From the NCBI RefSeq assembly GCF_002863865.1, contig NZ_CP022684.1, positions 620,001 through 684,000 of the forward strand: DNA of 64,000 bases. Direction: 5' to 3'. The notes below the pieces were generated by a model. That model was not told where the DNA came from, did no database searches, and saw only the letters and a list, made by a program, of their open reading frames with translations. Position numbers and translations under genes: made by a program. Source of the stretch: Ketobacter alkanivorans. Its GTDB lineage: Bacteria > Pseudomonadota > Gammaproteobacteria > Pseudomonadales > Ketobacteraceae. Shown here piece by piece: positions 8,784 through 17,618 of the stretch (positions are counted from its first letter, which is position 1; each line of letters begins with the position of its first letter).

Positions 8784-9554
8784 CTAGATTTTGTAGTTCT
8801 CGTTAAGGTATTTAAGTATGTCCGCAGATTCAAACAGATCCTGGCCTGTATTTGGATCGATCAGGTAAGGCACCTGTACATTTCCATGCTCCGCCAGAAA
8901 CGCAGAGCGCTTGGTATTTGGCAAAGGTTTGTATTCACCCAAATGCAGGCGGAAGTTAGATGGCCCAATGTCGGCCCGCTGCTGCTTACCAATATTGACT
9001 AATTTATAGGGGATCTCCAGTTCGCACAGTCGCTCCCGCACCGGCCGCGAATAGGGGCTGGACTCAAAGCTGTAAAGGGTCATGTCCTGGGTGGCAGGCT
9101 TGGAAGAATCGGCATCCAGCCCATGAGAGCCGCGCACGGTTGTCGCCAGCCGGGACTTAATAACGTTCGCCGGTGTCGCCTTTAACTGCTCCGGCATAAT
9201 GCGATCACTGTATTGCTTGAACAAATATTGAATAATCGCATCGCTTCCGCCCAACTTGGTTCCGGTATTGGGATCCACCAGATAGGGCACTTGATCTGAT
9301 CCACTGATATCCATCAATCGCTGGGAGAATCGGGTACCACCCAAGGGAACCGGTACAATGCGCACATCCAGGTTGAGTTCTGTCAGGGCTTCCCGTACAA
9401 ACCGGCAATGGGCGCAACCTTCACGGTCGAACAGCTCTGGAAGCATGGCGGGCTGCTGCACGGTTCTGCTGGCATTGGTTCCGCGCCAACCCCGTATAGT
9501 CGACGCCAACACCGATGAACCTACTAATTTTGCTCTGTTGATGCTGATTGCCAT
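8784..9554 (-). CDS. Tandem glutaredoxin/GST-N-like domain protein
   Basis: A 256-residue protein made of two copies of a thioredoxin-fold module of the glutathione S-transferase N-terminal type. Module one (about 38-120) has the redox motif GCAHC (Cys47, Cys50). Its substrate-side cis-proline lies in QVPYLVDPNTG, and GGSDAIIQYLF follows. Module two (about 165-256) repeats the pattern with VPYLIDPNTG and ESADILKYLNENY, but has SSPYSR where the CxxC should be. The second copy has therefore lost its cysteines and may only bind glutathione or serve a structural role. The first 35 residues have a basic, membrane- or signal-like character but no clear cleavage site. The biological substrate is unknown. 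Confidence 0.8.
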   Translation of the reverse strand: MAISINRAKLVGSSVLASTIRGWRGTNASRTVQQPAMLPELFDREGCAHCRFVREALTELNLDVRIVPVPLGGTRFSQRLMDISGSDQVPYLVDPNTGTKLGGSDAIIQYLFKQYSDRIMPEQLKATPANVIKSRLATTVRGSHGLDADSSKPATQDMTLYSFESSPYSRPVRERLCELEIPYKLVNIGKQQRADIGPSNFRLHLGEYKPLPNTKRSAFLAEHGNVQVPYLIDPNTGQDLFESADILKYLNENYKI

Positions 9555-9687
9555 CTCTCGCCCCTTGTATTCTAGGTTGTAACTAAATCAATCTGTTTAA
9601 TTTGGTGCGCAGTATGAAACCAATTTAGAGCCCATTCAAGGCATCCGTATAGGGATATCAAATTGAGATCTATGTCTACCCCCGTAA

Positions 9688-9712
9688 AAATCGCCTAAGC
9701 AACAGGCGATTT
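9688..9712 (-). terminator. Terminator-like hairpin with no minus-strand gene upstream of it
   Basis: AAATCGCCT and AGGCGATTT form a nine-base-pair stem around a seven-base loop, and on the minus strand the stem runs straight into TTTTTAC. It is a good intrinsic terminator in the minus direction, but the nearest minus-strand gene upstream (tRNA-Ser) is about 3 kb away. It may end a short RNA transcribed from within 9713-9807, or limit antisense transcription. No transcript can be proved from sequence. Confidence 0.5.
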
Positions 9713-9807
9713 AATAAGCAGGATTAACAAAATGTAACAGACACAATCGAAACGGTCGCGCTACTGTTAAGGGGATTTAAAACTTCGGCACAACGGGGGC
9801 AATAGAC

Positions 9808-10272
9808 ATGGATCGAGATTCGAACACATCCTCAGTTATCGACTACCGCCTTGCGCACCGGTTAACCCGCCGCCATGACATCGCATTTCTGCGAGAACTG
9901 AGTAAAACCAAAGACTCAGAACAAGTGTTAATTTCTCCCGATACCCAGAAATGGTTAAATGATAGCCAGTGCAGTGCCTTCGATATTATCGGAAAGTTGC
10001 ATGTGCTATTGGAAGTGAACAAGAACGAAAAGAAACGCCACTTTGGGTTTCAATATCGCAATCAGGCAATGGCGTTTCAGATTGTGTATATTGACACCGC
10101 TGCCTGGAACAAGCGTCTTTATCGTGAGCGACAAACCGGAGAAAACTGCCGAAAAGTTCAGCGCATGCTGCACCTTTTCCTGTTTGATGAAATCCACCTT
10201 TCCAAGGCCCAGCGGTTACAAATCGTTCGCGACATGATGCTTGAACACGAACCAGCAAACGAGCTTGCATAG
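9808..10272 (+). CDS. Uncharacterised 154-residue protein
   Basis: I do not recognise this protein. It is soluble-looking, rich in charged residues, and has no signal peptide or membrane segment. A central part alternates basic and aromatic residues (KKRHFGFQYRNQAMAFQIVYIDTAAW), and the C-terminal half looks helical (RKVQRMLHLFLFDEIHLSKAQRLQIVRDMML). Coding is supported by an uninterrupted frame in a region with no overlapping gene and by a normal ATG after a purine-rich stretch. It precedes the large putative lipoprotein gene by about 100 bases in the same direction. A shared function is possible but not shown. Confidence 0.7.
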   Translation: MDRDSNTSSVIDYRLAHRLTRRHDIAFLRELSKTKDSEQVLISPDTQKWLNDSQCSAFDIIGKLHVLLEVNKNEKKRHFGFQYRNQAMAFQIVYIDTAAWNKRLYRERQTGENCRKVQRMLHLFLFDEIHLSKAQRLQIVRDMMLEHEPANELA

Positions 10273-10369
10273 CCCTGCCCGGGCGAAGTAATTGCCTCCC
10301 TCTTTTTACAAACCGATCGACTACGCACTAAACTCAAGCCCTACGCAATAAACTTTGGGGTGGTGGGGC

Positions 10370-12682
10370 ATGACAAAAATTACCGGTCGACTTCTTTTCG
10401 GGTTTCTATTCGTTTCAATTTTCTTTACCAGCGGCTGTCGCAATCAGGAATACGAGATTGTGCTGCCTATCAAGAATGCGCGCTATATCGATCAACTACC
10501 GCAACGGGTTTTGATTCGCGCCAATGCCATGCCAGATCGCATCACCTTGAATGGTGTTCCGGTACATCATCTATTCGCATTCTCTGATGGCCAGGCTATA
10601 GCGAGTGGCATCGACCTCGCCCCTTATCTGACGCAAGGCCAAAACAATATCGCGGTTGATCCTCACCAGTTTGGCCCCAGACGGTTCTTCTACTTTGATA
10701 ACGAAGGCCCGCGCGTGGTCATCACCGAGGCCCTGCCGGGTGATCTGGTGACGGTTCGCGGTGTTCTGATTGATCCGTCCGGCGGCTATTCTGTGGCAGT
10801 CAACGGCGTCATGGCCAGCTTAGGGGAAAACAATGCCTTTGAAGCACAGGTTTCACCTAGCCAGGTCTACACGTTTGCCACTGAAGATTCTTATGCCCAG
10901 GTGGCAACTCATCATTACGCTGACCGCGCCACCGTGCTGAACGATATAGTGAAGCTGGACGTGGACGAAGACACCATCAATGAGCTGGTGCCCTTCGCTC
11001 AGGAGCTGGCCGAAGAGCAAAACCTGGCTGCCCTGCTGGGTTCGGCCAACGCCAACACGCTATTTAACGAATCCGTATCAATCGGCCTTGGGCGATACGT
11101 GATCGTGGAGGAAATCTGTGTCAGGGTCTGTGTGCCTTTCACCGACATATGCAGACGAGAATGTACACCAGAAGTAGCCATCGGCCCTCTCAACGTTGAC
11201 CTTATCTCGGTTCGAGCCACCCTCACAGACCTGTCTTTCGAAGAACTGGATATCAGCGATCTAGACCTCAAGTCCGGCTCTGGCTGGGACGGCATCGGTC
11301 TGGATGCAGAGCTGCGCAACACCGACTTGGGCGTGAATGTTCAAACCAGTCTGCTCAGTTTTAACTCAGATGAGTCGAGGTTGATGGATCTTCTTGGCAT
11401 CAGCACATCAGGGCTGAATCTGAGCTTTAACGGGGGGATCCACATCAACCGCCTACGCCTGGCGGCGGATTTCGGTCTGGAAGCTGAAAACGGTGATGTC
11501 GATGTTAGCGTTCAATCCATCAATGCCATTGGCCTGGGCAGTGCCGACAGTGACTTCAACTTGAACATACCCATCCCCTCGGCCATCGCGAACTTCGGTC
11601 AGGGGCTGGGTGGTGCGGTCATTAATTTGATTGAGGATGGAATAGAAGCCGCACGGGATCTAATTGTAGACCTGTTGCTGGGTAAACTGGTGCCACTGAT
11701 TGCCAATCTAATCATCGACCCTTTGATCAATGAGCTGCAGATCCGCTTAGGTGCCACGGTTAACAATGGCGCCTTACTGACGGTGCTGGTGGGAATACAA
11801 GACATTGATGTGATCAATGACAACCGCATGACTCTCTCGCTCATGGGGCGCATTGGCACAGAAACCACGGAACTGGAACCCGGTGAAGTGGAATTGGGGG
11901 TCAACCTAGGCTTTCCGGATGTGTTGCAGCTGGATGACCATATCTTCCCGGATCTGCTCGGCATCCCTCAAAACCTCGGGCCCGCACCCGGCCTGACCCC
12001 CAACATGCTGGGCTTCCGTTTCACGCCTACCGGTGTCCCCGCTGCAGATGCCAACGCCAACCTTGGGCTGGTCGTGAACAGCAACATCATCAACCAAGCC
12101 TTACTGGCAATCTATGAGGCAGGCATTCTCTCCCCTACTGTCCCGATTCTGGATGAACTCACAGAAACCGGTGGCTATTTCATCACCACAATGGAAAACG
12201 CCAACACCCGTATCATCATGTCACCAAAAACCGTACCAGAGCTCACCTTTCGCGGTAACACCAACTCGGTTGCCTACCTGACAGTTGATCAATTCGAGAT
12301 CATCTATCAAGTAAGAAACGAAACTGAGCAATGGGAAACCTCAAGCAGTATTCAGTTCAATATGGAAGCGCCAGTGCAACTCTCAACCGACGGTAATGCT
12401 GGATTGGCATTAGCGCTCATTAGCCCCGAGATCGACATAACCCTGGATCTTGGCCACTGGTTTGACTATCGCCTGCAGTTTCCACCAAAGCTGTTTTTTG
12501 CCCGAGCCATCGCGGCTGTGATCTTAGAACAGATTAACCGTGGCCTGACTCTGGTACAGCTGCCCAGTAGCATTCAACTCAGCTACGACGACAGCACATT
12601 GCAAGTAATACCTGAAAGCGTAAGAACGGTCGGTGAACCACGCCACCACTTTGGACTCAGTGCGAGTTTCGACGCACTCTAA
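10370..12682 (+). CDS. Large putative lipoprotein with a BPI/TULIP-like segment
   Basis: The ATG at 10370 follows a G-rich ribosome-binding site (GGTGGTGGGG) and gives 770 residues. An upstream in-frame TTG at 10355 would only add five residues. The N-terminus is a signal sequence ending FTSGC, an acceptable though not ideal lipobox, so the mature protein is probably anchored by its first cysteine. Residues about 30-190 are beta-rich. A short Cys-rich stretch (EEICVRVCVPFTDICRREC) interrupts the middle. Around residues 567-586 the sequence VNSNIINQALLAIYEAGIL strongly resembles the conserved helix of BPI/LBP-type TULIP lipid-binding domains. A role in binding or moving lipids at the envelope is inferred. 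Confidence 0.72.
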   Translation: MTKITGRLLFGFLFVSIFFTSGCRNQEYEIVLPIKNARYIDQLPQRVLIRANAMPDRITLNGVPVHHLFAFSDGQAIASGIDLAPYLTQGQNNIAVDPHQFGPRRFFYFDNEGPRVVITEALPGDLVTVRGVLIDPSGGYSVAVNGVMASLGENNAFEAQVSPSQVYTFATEDSYAQVATHHYADRATVLNDIVKLDVDEDTINELVPFAQELAEEQNLAALLGSANANTLFNESVSIGLGRYVIVEEICVRVCVPFTDICRRECTPEVAIGPLNVDLISVRATLTDLSFEELDISDLDLKSGSGWDGIGLDAELRNTDLGVNVQTSLLSFNSDESRLMDLLGISTSGLNLSFNGGIHINRLRLAADFGLEAENGDVDVSVQSINAIGLGSADSDFNLNIPIPSAIANFGQGLGGAVINLIEDGIEAARDLIVDLLLGKLVPLIANLIIDPLINELQIRLGATVNNGALLTVLVGIQDIDVINDNRMTLSLMGRIGTETTELEPGEVELGVNLGFPDVLQLDDHIFPDLLGIPQNLGPAPGLTPNMLGFRFTPTGVPAADANANLGLVVNSNIINQALLAIYEAGILSPTVPILDELTETGGYFITTMENANTRIIMSPKTVPELTFRGNTNSVAYLTVDQFEIIYQVRNETEQWETSSSIQFNMEAPVQLSTDGNAGLALALISPEIDITLDLGHWFDYRLQFPPKLFFARAIAAVILEQINRGLTLVQLPSSIQLSYDDSTLQVIPESVRTVGEPRHHFGLSASFDAL

Positions 12683-12696
12683 TATCTATATAAAGC

Positions 12697-12729
12697 GGGC
12701 TGTAGCAAGTCAGAAGACTTATGCAGCCC
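12697..12729 (+). terminator. Hairpin after the large lipoprotein gene
   Basis: GGGCTG and CAGCCC, with an inner AAGTC/GACTT pairing, form an imperfect stem 15 bases after the stop codon. No T-run follows, so it is either a weak terminator or an mRNA 3'-end stabiliser. The bases from 12730 to 12859 hold nothing else I can identify. Confidence 0.4.
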
Positions 12730-12859
12730 ACTCTGTGCAGATTTGCTTAATGTGAGGCACCCTCAAAACAATCGGCAAAGCCAACCCACAGCGAAACGGT
12801 GCGAAACAGAAAGGGGGAAATGAATTACTTGAAGAGTTTCAATAAGATAGGATGAAATC

Positions 12860-12950
12860 TGGCGGTCAGGGAGGGATTCGAACCCTCGATACGCTATGAA
12901 CGTATACACGCTTTCCAGGCGTGCTCCTTCAACCGCTCGGACACCTGACC
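12860..12950 (-). tRNA. tRNA-Ser (GGA)
   Basis: On the minus strand the sequence folds as a class II tRNA of 91 bases including an encoded CCA. The acceptor stem is GGTCAGG/CCTGACC, the anticodon loop CTGGAAA gives anticodon GGA (serine UCC/UCU codons), there is a long variable arm, and the T-loop is GGTTCGAATCC. Confidence 0.97.
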
Positions 12951-13031
12951 AGACCCGAATAACGCATACACGCCAATCGAGAGGCGCGTAAGATAATGGT
13001 TTTAATCCCAAATATCAACGGAATTTGAACA

Positions 13032-13583
13032 TCACCCTCGATATTCAACGATTTCGTCAAGAGGCTGCAGATCTGCAGCTTTGGGTTCCCCGTCCGCCGT
13101 CCCCGTGTACAGAAAGCCGATAATTTGCTCATCATCCGCAAGGCCCAAATAGTCCCTCACCGGCCCCGACTCCGCCATGTCACCGGTTCGCCACATGGCG
13201 GCGAACCCCAAGGCTCCCGCCGCTAGCTGCAAATGCTGAGTAGCAATACCCACCGCTACCTGCTGCTCCCACACGGGCACCTTTTTATGCTCCCAGTCCA
13301 AGCGCGCTATCGAGACAATAATCATGGGCGCACGCAATGGCATAGAACGTAATCGCATACGCTTCTGTTCATCCGCGTCAGGCTGAGATGCCTCAAACGC
13401 ACTCCCCAACGCCTCCAGTGCAGCGCCCTGTAACACCACAAAACGCCAGGGTCGCAATCGGCCATGATCGGGGGCCCGCACAGCACACCGAAACATTTGC
13501 TCCAGCTCCGCCCGGCTTGGGCTGGGAGCAATCAGCTTGGGCGTCGATACCCGCTCAAGCATCGCATCTAGAATAGTGGTCAT
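13032..13583 (-). CDS. Nitroreductase family protein, YdjA-like
   Basis: This 183-residue flavoprotein is the length of E. coli YdjA (183) and follows it closely. Shared segments are RAPDHGRLRPWRFVV near residues 36-50, RAPMIIVSIARLDWEHKKVP.WEQ in the middle, GFAAMWRTGDMAES, and the closing IIGFLYTGT. Family members are FMN-containing homodimers that reduce nitro or other conjugated compounds with NAD(P)H. The physiological substrate of YdjA-type proteins is not established. The gene stands alone between tRNA-Ser and the divergent endonuclease V-like gene. Confidence 0.92.
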   Translation of the reverse strand: MTTILDAMLERVSTPKLIAPSPSRAELEQMFRCAVRAPDHGRLRPWRFVVLQGAALEALGSAFEASQPDADEQKRMRLRSMPLRAPMIIVSIARLDWEHKKVPVWEQQVAVGIATQHLQLAAGALGFAAMWRTGDMAESGPVRDYLGLADDEQIIGFLYTGTADGEPKAADLQPLDEIVEYRG

Positions 13584-13704
13584 AATCTGCCTTGTATGGG
13601 AATTTCAAAGTGTCTGATCCTAAGGCGCATCATACCCCAAGATATCGTGTGCTTCCCAACCTTCAAATGAGAACTGATTCCATTTAAGAGCGTTTATCCA
13701 AGTA

Positions 13705-14565
13705 ATGTTGCCGCTCGCCCAACAAACCGAGCCGTTAGTGCATTTTTTGCACAGAAAAGCGCCAAAGTTTGAGCCAGTTCTCATAGCTCTCGCCGATTCT
13801 TGTCAATACTTAATCAATGATCTTACCGGAGTCGGGCATTCAGGTATGAAAACCCATAACCTGCATTCATGGAATGTTTCACTGGAAAACGCGAGAGCAA
13901 TCCATAAAAATCTGCGCGCGTGGATTATAACAGAGGGTGATTGCAGCCAACCGCGGCTTGTGGGCCGCATTTCGCTGACATCCAACAACGAATCTGACCA
14001 GTCAGCAACCATTCAAGCCTGCATAACAGTGCAATCAAGCCCATCCAAGACCCTGTTAGAACGAAAAGTCGCCATCAAGACGGCCAAGTTCCCGCTAGAG
14101 CCTGGGCTGTACGCCTTTCGCAAAGTGCCAGCCATCATTGCCGCACTGAACAAGCTGAATCGCGTTCCCGACTTGTTTATCTGTGATGGACGAGGTGTTA
14201 CCGGTGACGAAAGCTTTGGGGTCGCATCTCATGTGGGCTTGGTCTGCAGTGTGCCCACCATTGGTATCCGGCCAGTCAAACCCCGCCACATGACGGAAAC
14301 CCTAGGCCTTGAACGGGGCAGCTATTTGCGTGTCCACGACAACAATCAAATTGCTGCAATCGTGAGGATCATCGATAACGCCGACCCGCTATTGGTTTCA
14401 CCCGGGCATAAAATCAGCCTGGAAGCATCTATAGCCCAGGTTTTAGACTACATTCCCGCCAGCCTCTCCAAGCGTGAATATTTACAGGCGCTCTACCCCG
14501 AAGCAGGCCATAATAACGAAGCACCGGTTAAATTAACGCTGGTGCACTCGGCCACTGGTCGGTAA
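13705..14565 (+). CDS. Divergent endonuclease V homologue with missing active-site residues
   Basis: The protein (286 residues) aligns with E. coli endonuclease V (Nfi), which cuts DNA or RNA near deoxyinosine/inosine. Matching segments are PDLFICDGRGV against PDLVFVDGHGI, GVASHVGL against GVASHFGL, VPTIGI, and PGHKISLEASI against TGHRVSVDSAL. The metal-site Asp (Asp161 here) and His176 and His235 are kept. The first catalytic Asp of GADVGF is replaced in VGRISLTSN, the strand-separating Tyr of PYIPG by Leu in PLEPG, and the catalytic Glu of FREYP by Lys140 in FRKVP. Normal cleavage is therefore doubtful. Translation may instead begin at the ATG at 13846 (residue 48), which would match Nfi's own N-terminus. 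Confidence 0.8.
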   Translation: MLPLAQQTEPLVHFLHRKAPKFEPVLIALADSCQYLINDLTGVGHSGMKTHNLHSWNVSLENARAIHKNLRAWIITEGDCSQPRLVGRISLTSNNESDQSATIQACITVQSSPSKTLLERKVAIKTAKFPLEPGLYAFRKVPAIIAALNKLNRVPDLFICDGRGVTGDESFGVASHVGLVCSVPTIGIRPVKPRHMTETLGLERGSYLRVHDNNQIAAIVRIIDNADPLLVSPGHKISLEASIAQVLDYIPASLSKREYLQALYPEAGHNNEAPVKLTLVHSATGR

Positions 14566-14715
14566 AAACACAAATCCTATAAAAAGGAAGTTGTTAGCGC
14601 GTTCCCAACCGCTTACACTTCTGAACATACTAACAAAACAACTTGAATTTCGTTACCAAAGCCTTTGATATGATTGATATTCATCTAGTGCTTTGTTTGG
14701 CGTGGACGGAGATGG

Positions 14716-16116
14716 ATGCCTAGCAAGTTTGCTCTCGACATAACACCCGAAAGTCTAATCAACAAAGACCTTTCGCCGTCTTATATCCGATTTTTCGCCT
14801 ATATTCTGAGCTGCCTGACCGTAGCCACCGCACTGCTGGCTGGCGATATTCAAAAGTCACTATGGTGGGTTCCGGTAGCTGCGCTGGTATACCCGGCGCT
14901 GAGCCATCTGATTACTGCCCGCTGGCAGCGCTCCAACCCAGGTAAAACCAATTCCATATTGATCCTGTTGGACTCGACCATTGCCGGTGGCTCGATCGCC
15001 CTGCTGCATTTCAATCCAGCCCTGTCGCTGTTTCTATTTTTCTTAGTCAGCGCTGGCACCATTACCATTGGTGGAATCTTCGGCTGGCTGGTGAGCTGCC
15101 TGGCATTGATAATCGGCACAGTTATCGGCATGGCCGTTGTCGGGATGCCTGCGTTTTCACCTGAACCACCCAACGTTTTTACCCTCACCGTGGGCCTGTT
15201 CGGCGTAACCATGTATTCCACCGCTTTGGGCTATTTCTCGTTCAAACAAGCCAGAACCCTGATGTCGATCCAGGGCGAACTGAAAAAACGCCAGAAAGAA
15301 TCCGCCAACCTGTCACGTAAACTCTCCAAATATCTGCCGCCGCAGGTCTGGGGCTCGATCTTCTCAGGGCAGACCGACGTGAAACTGGAAACTCAGCGTA
15401 AAAAACTGACCGTGTTCTTCTCAGATATAAAAGGATTTGCAGAAATCTCTGAGGAGCTGCAGCCAGAAGCGTTGACGGATCTGCTTAACAGCTACTTTAC
15501 CGAGATGTCACGGATTGCACTGAAGTATGGCGGCACCATCGATAAGTTCGTGGGCGATGCCATACTAATATTTTTCGGTGATCCTACGTCTCGCGGACAA
15601 AAACAGGATGCCATTGCCTGTGTATCAATGGCGCTGGAAATGCGTAAAAAAATGAAGCTATTACGGCAGCAATGGCGTAAAGAAGGTATAAGCAAACCCC
15701 TGCAAGTACGCATGGGCATCAATACCGGCTATTGCACAGTGGGTAACTTTGGTGCCGAAACCCGCATGGATTACACCATCATCGGCCGCGAGGTGAACCT
15801 GGCCAGCCGCCTTGAGTCTGTGGCTCAACCAGGCGAGATTTTAATCGCAGAATCCACTTACAACTTGGTGCGTGACGTCATCATGTGCCGGGATCGCGGA
15901 CAGATAAATGTAAAAGGCTTCAGCAAAACGGTGCCCATTTTTGAAATAGTGGATCTTCGTAAAGAGCTCGGCGCCTCACAAAGCTTCCTTGAATGCGAAA
16001 AAGACGGGTTCACCCTGTTCGTAGACATCGATAAAATCCGTAACTATGACAAGGATACGGTGGTGGAAGCACTGGAAGAGGCTGCAAAACGTATCCGTGA
16101 CAAGTTGATCGTCTAA
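14716..16116 (+). CDS. Membrane-bound class III adenylate cyclase (MASE2-like sensor)
   Basis: A 466-residue protein. The N-terminal half has about six hydrophobic segments (roughly 22-180). The stretch YPALSHLITARW...LLDSTIAGG resembles the MASE2 membrane sensor found in bacterial cyclases. A short coiled coil (about 190-215) leads to the catalytic domain. FFSDIKGF supplies a metal-binding Asp, DKFVGDAILIFFG carries the second Asp and the adenine-selecting Lys, and MDYTIIGREVNLASRLE carries the Asp that pairs with it. These residues predict ATP as substrate and cAMP as product. A short C-terminal extension follows. The AbgT transporter gene starts one base after its stop codon, so both are likely co-transcribed. 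Confidence 0.92.
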   Translation: MPSKFALDITPESLINKDLSPSYIRFFAYILSCLTVATALLAGDIQKSLWWVPVAALVYPALSHLITARWQRSNPGKTNSILILLDSTIAGGSIALLHFNPALSLFLFFLVSAGTITIGGIFGWLVSCLALIIGTVIGMAVVGMPAFSPEPPNVFTLTVGLFGVTMYSTALGYFSFKQARTLMSIQGELKKRQKESANLSRKLSKYLPPQVWGSIFSGQTDVKLETQRKKLTVFFSDIKGFAEISEELQPEALTDLLNSYFTEMSRIALKYGGTIDKFVGDAILIFFGDPTSRGQKQDAIACVSMALEMRKKMKLLRQQWRKEGISKPLQVRMGINTGYCTVGNFGAETRMDYTIIGREVNLASRLESVAQPGEILIAESTYNLVRDVIMCRDRGQINVKGFSKTVPIFEIVDLRKELGASQSFLECEKDGFTLFVDIDKIRNYDKDTVVEALEEAAKRIRDKLIV

Positions 16117-16117
16117 T

Positions 16118-17611
16118 ATGAAACAGCGGCCGATGCTCAGGTTTCTAAATCGCGTCGAAACCCTCGGCAATCAACTCCCCCACCCCACAACCTTATTTAT
16201 TTGGTTCAGCCTGTTGGTATTGATCCTATCCTGGGCACTATCAATGCTCGGGGTTAGCGCAGTACACCCCACCCAGAACACCACCATCGCGGTCACCAAC
16301 CTGCTTAGCCAGGATGGTCTTCACAGAGTGCTCACCGCTAGTGTCAGCAACTTCACCCAGTTCGCCCCCGTTGGTACCGTGCTGGTGGCCATGCTTGGGT
16401 TAGGCATTGCAGAAAAGTCGGGGTTACTGGCTGCATTGCTACACAAACTGGTAGCAAAAGCGGGTGGACAAACCTTGTCTGCCATTGTTGTATTCGCTGG
16501 AGTAATGAGCAGCCTGGCGGCAGATGCCGGCTACGTAGTGCTGATACCCTTGGCCGGGATAGTATTTGCCAGTGCGGGCAAACACCCACTGGCGGGGATG
16601 GCAGCCGCATTCGCTGGCGTGTCCGGTGGCTACAGTGCAAATTTATTAATCGGACCAGTCGACGCCGTACTGGCAGGCATCTCGACTGAGGCAGCCCATT
16701 TGGTAGACCCAGAGCGAGATGTCAGTGTCGTAGCCAATTATTACTTTATCGTCATGTCTACGTTTTTGATCACCTTGCTGGGAACAATCATTACCGAAAA
16801 AATCACGCTTCCCGCGCTACCTAAATGGCAACAGGATAAACCGATAGCAAGCCAAACACCGTTGTCCGGGTTACACGCAGCAGGGTTGCGTAATGCAGGG
16901 TTGGTATTCGCAGTCAGCATCACCCTCATCGCGGTAGGCCTGATTCCCGACAGTGGCATCCTCAGAGATCCGAACACACATTCAATCAGCCAATCTGCCT
17001 TTATGAAAGGCATTGTTACGGTCATCTCCCTAATCGCCGCACTGTGTGGCATCGCCTACGGCGTGACCGTGCAACGCTATAACAGCAAGGGCAGCATCAT
17101 AAAGGATATGGAAGACACCTTCGCCACCATGGCAAGCTATCTCGTCCTGATGTTTTTCGCAGCACAGTTTGTAAATTACTTCGGCTGGTCCAATATGGGT
17201 ATGGTTCTGGCAATCAAGGGTGCCACCTGGTTGCAGGCACTATCCCTTTCCCCGGTGATCCTGTTGTCGATTTTTATCGTGATGGCTGCGTTCATTAACC
17301 TGTTGGTGGGGAGTGCGTCTGCCAAATGGTCATTATTGGCACCGGTTTTCATCCCCATGTTTTTACTGTTGGGCATAGCACCAGAACAAGTACAAGCTGC
17401 CTACCGAGTGGGGGACAGCAGCACCAACATTATTACACCCCTGATGCCTTATTTCGGAGTCGTGGTAGCGTTCATGCAACGCTATAAACCAGACTTGGGT
17501 GTGGGCACCATCATGTCACTGATGCTGCCCTACTCCATTACGTTCCTGCTGGGTTGGAGTATTGTGTTTGCCATCTGGATTGCGGCTGGGCTACCTCTGG
17601 GCCCAGCCTGA
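16118..17611 (+). CDS. AbgT-family transporter
   Basis: A 497-residue inner-membrane protein, close in length to E. coli AbgT (508). It opens with VETLGNQLPHPTTLFIWF, a family hallmark, and has about twelve hydrophobic segments. Conserved features include the loop VSGGYSANLLIGPVDAVLAG and the late motif VGDSSTNIITPLMPYF. AbgT proteins import p-aminobenzoyl-glutamate or, in some members, export sulfonamides. Which applies here cannot be decided. It directly follows the adenylate cyclase gene (TAA-T-ATG) and converges on queF with a seven-base gap. Confidence 0.93.
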   Translation: MKQRPMLRFLNRVETLGNQLPHPTTLFIWFSLLVLILSWALSMLGVSAVHPTQNTTIAVTNLLSQDGLHRVLTASVSNFTQFAPVGTVLVAMLGLGIAEKSGLLAALLHKLVAKAGGQTLSAIVVFAGVMSSLAADAGYVVLIPLAGIVFASAGKHPLAGMAAAFAGVSGGYSANLLIGPVDAVLAGISTEAAHLVDPERDVSVVANYYFIVMSTFLITLLGTIITEKITLPALPKWQQDKPIASQTPLSGLHAAGLRNAGLVFAVSITLIAVGLIPDSGILRDPNTHSISQSAFMKGIVTVISLIAALCGIAYGVTVQRYNSKGSIIKDMEDTFATMASYLVLMFFAAQFVNYFGWSNMGMVLAIKGATWLQALSLSPVILLSIFIVMAAFINLLVGSASAKWSLLAPVFIPMFLLLGIAPEQVQAAYRVGDSSTNIITPLMPYFGVVVAFMQRYKPDLGVGTIMSLMLPYSITFLLGWSIVFAIWIAAGLPLGPA

Positions 17612-17618
17612 TAGCTGA

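Noticed and set aside
12860..12950. tRNA-Ser as an integration site for a mobile element
   Set aside because: No integrase, direct repeat of the tRNA 3' end or change in gene content was seen next to it, and the same holds for the other two tRNAs.
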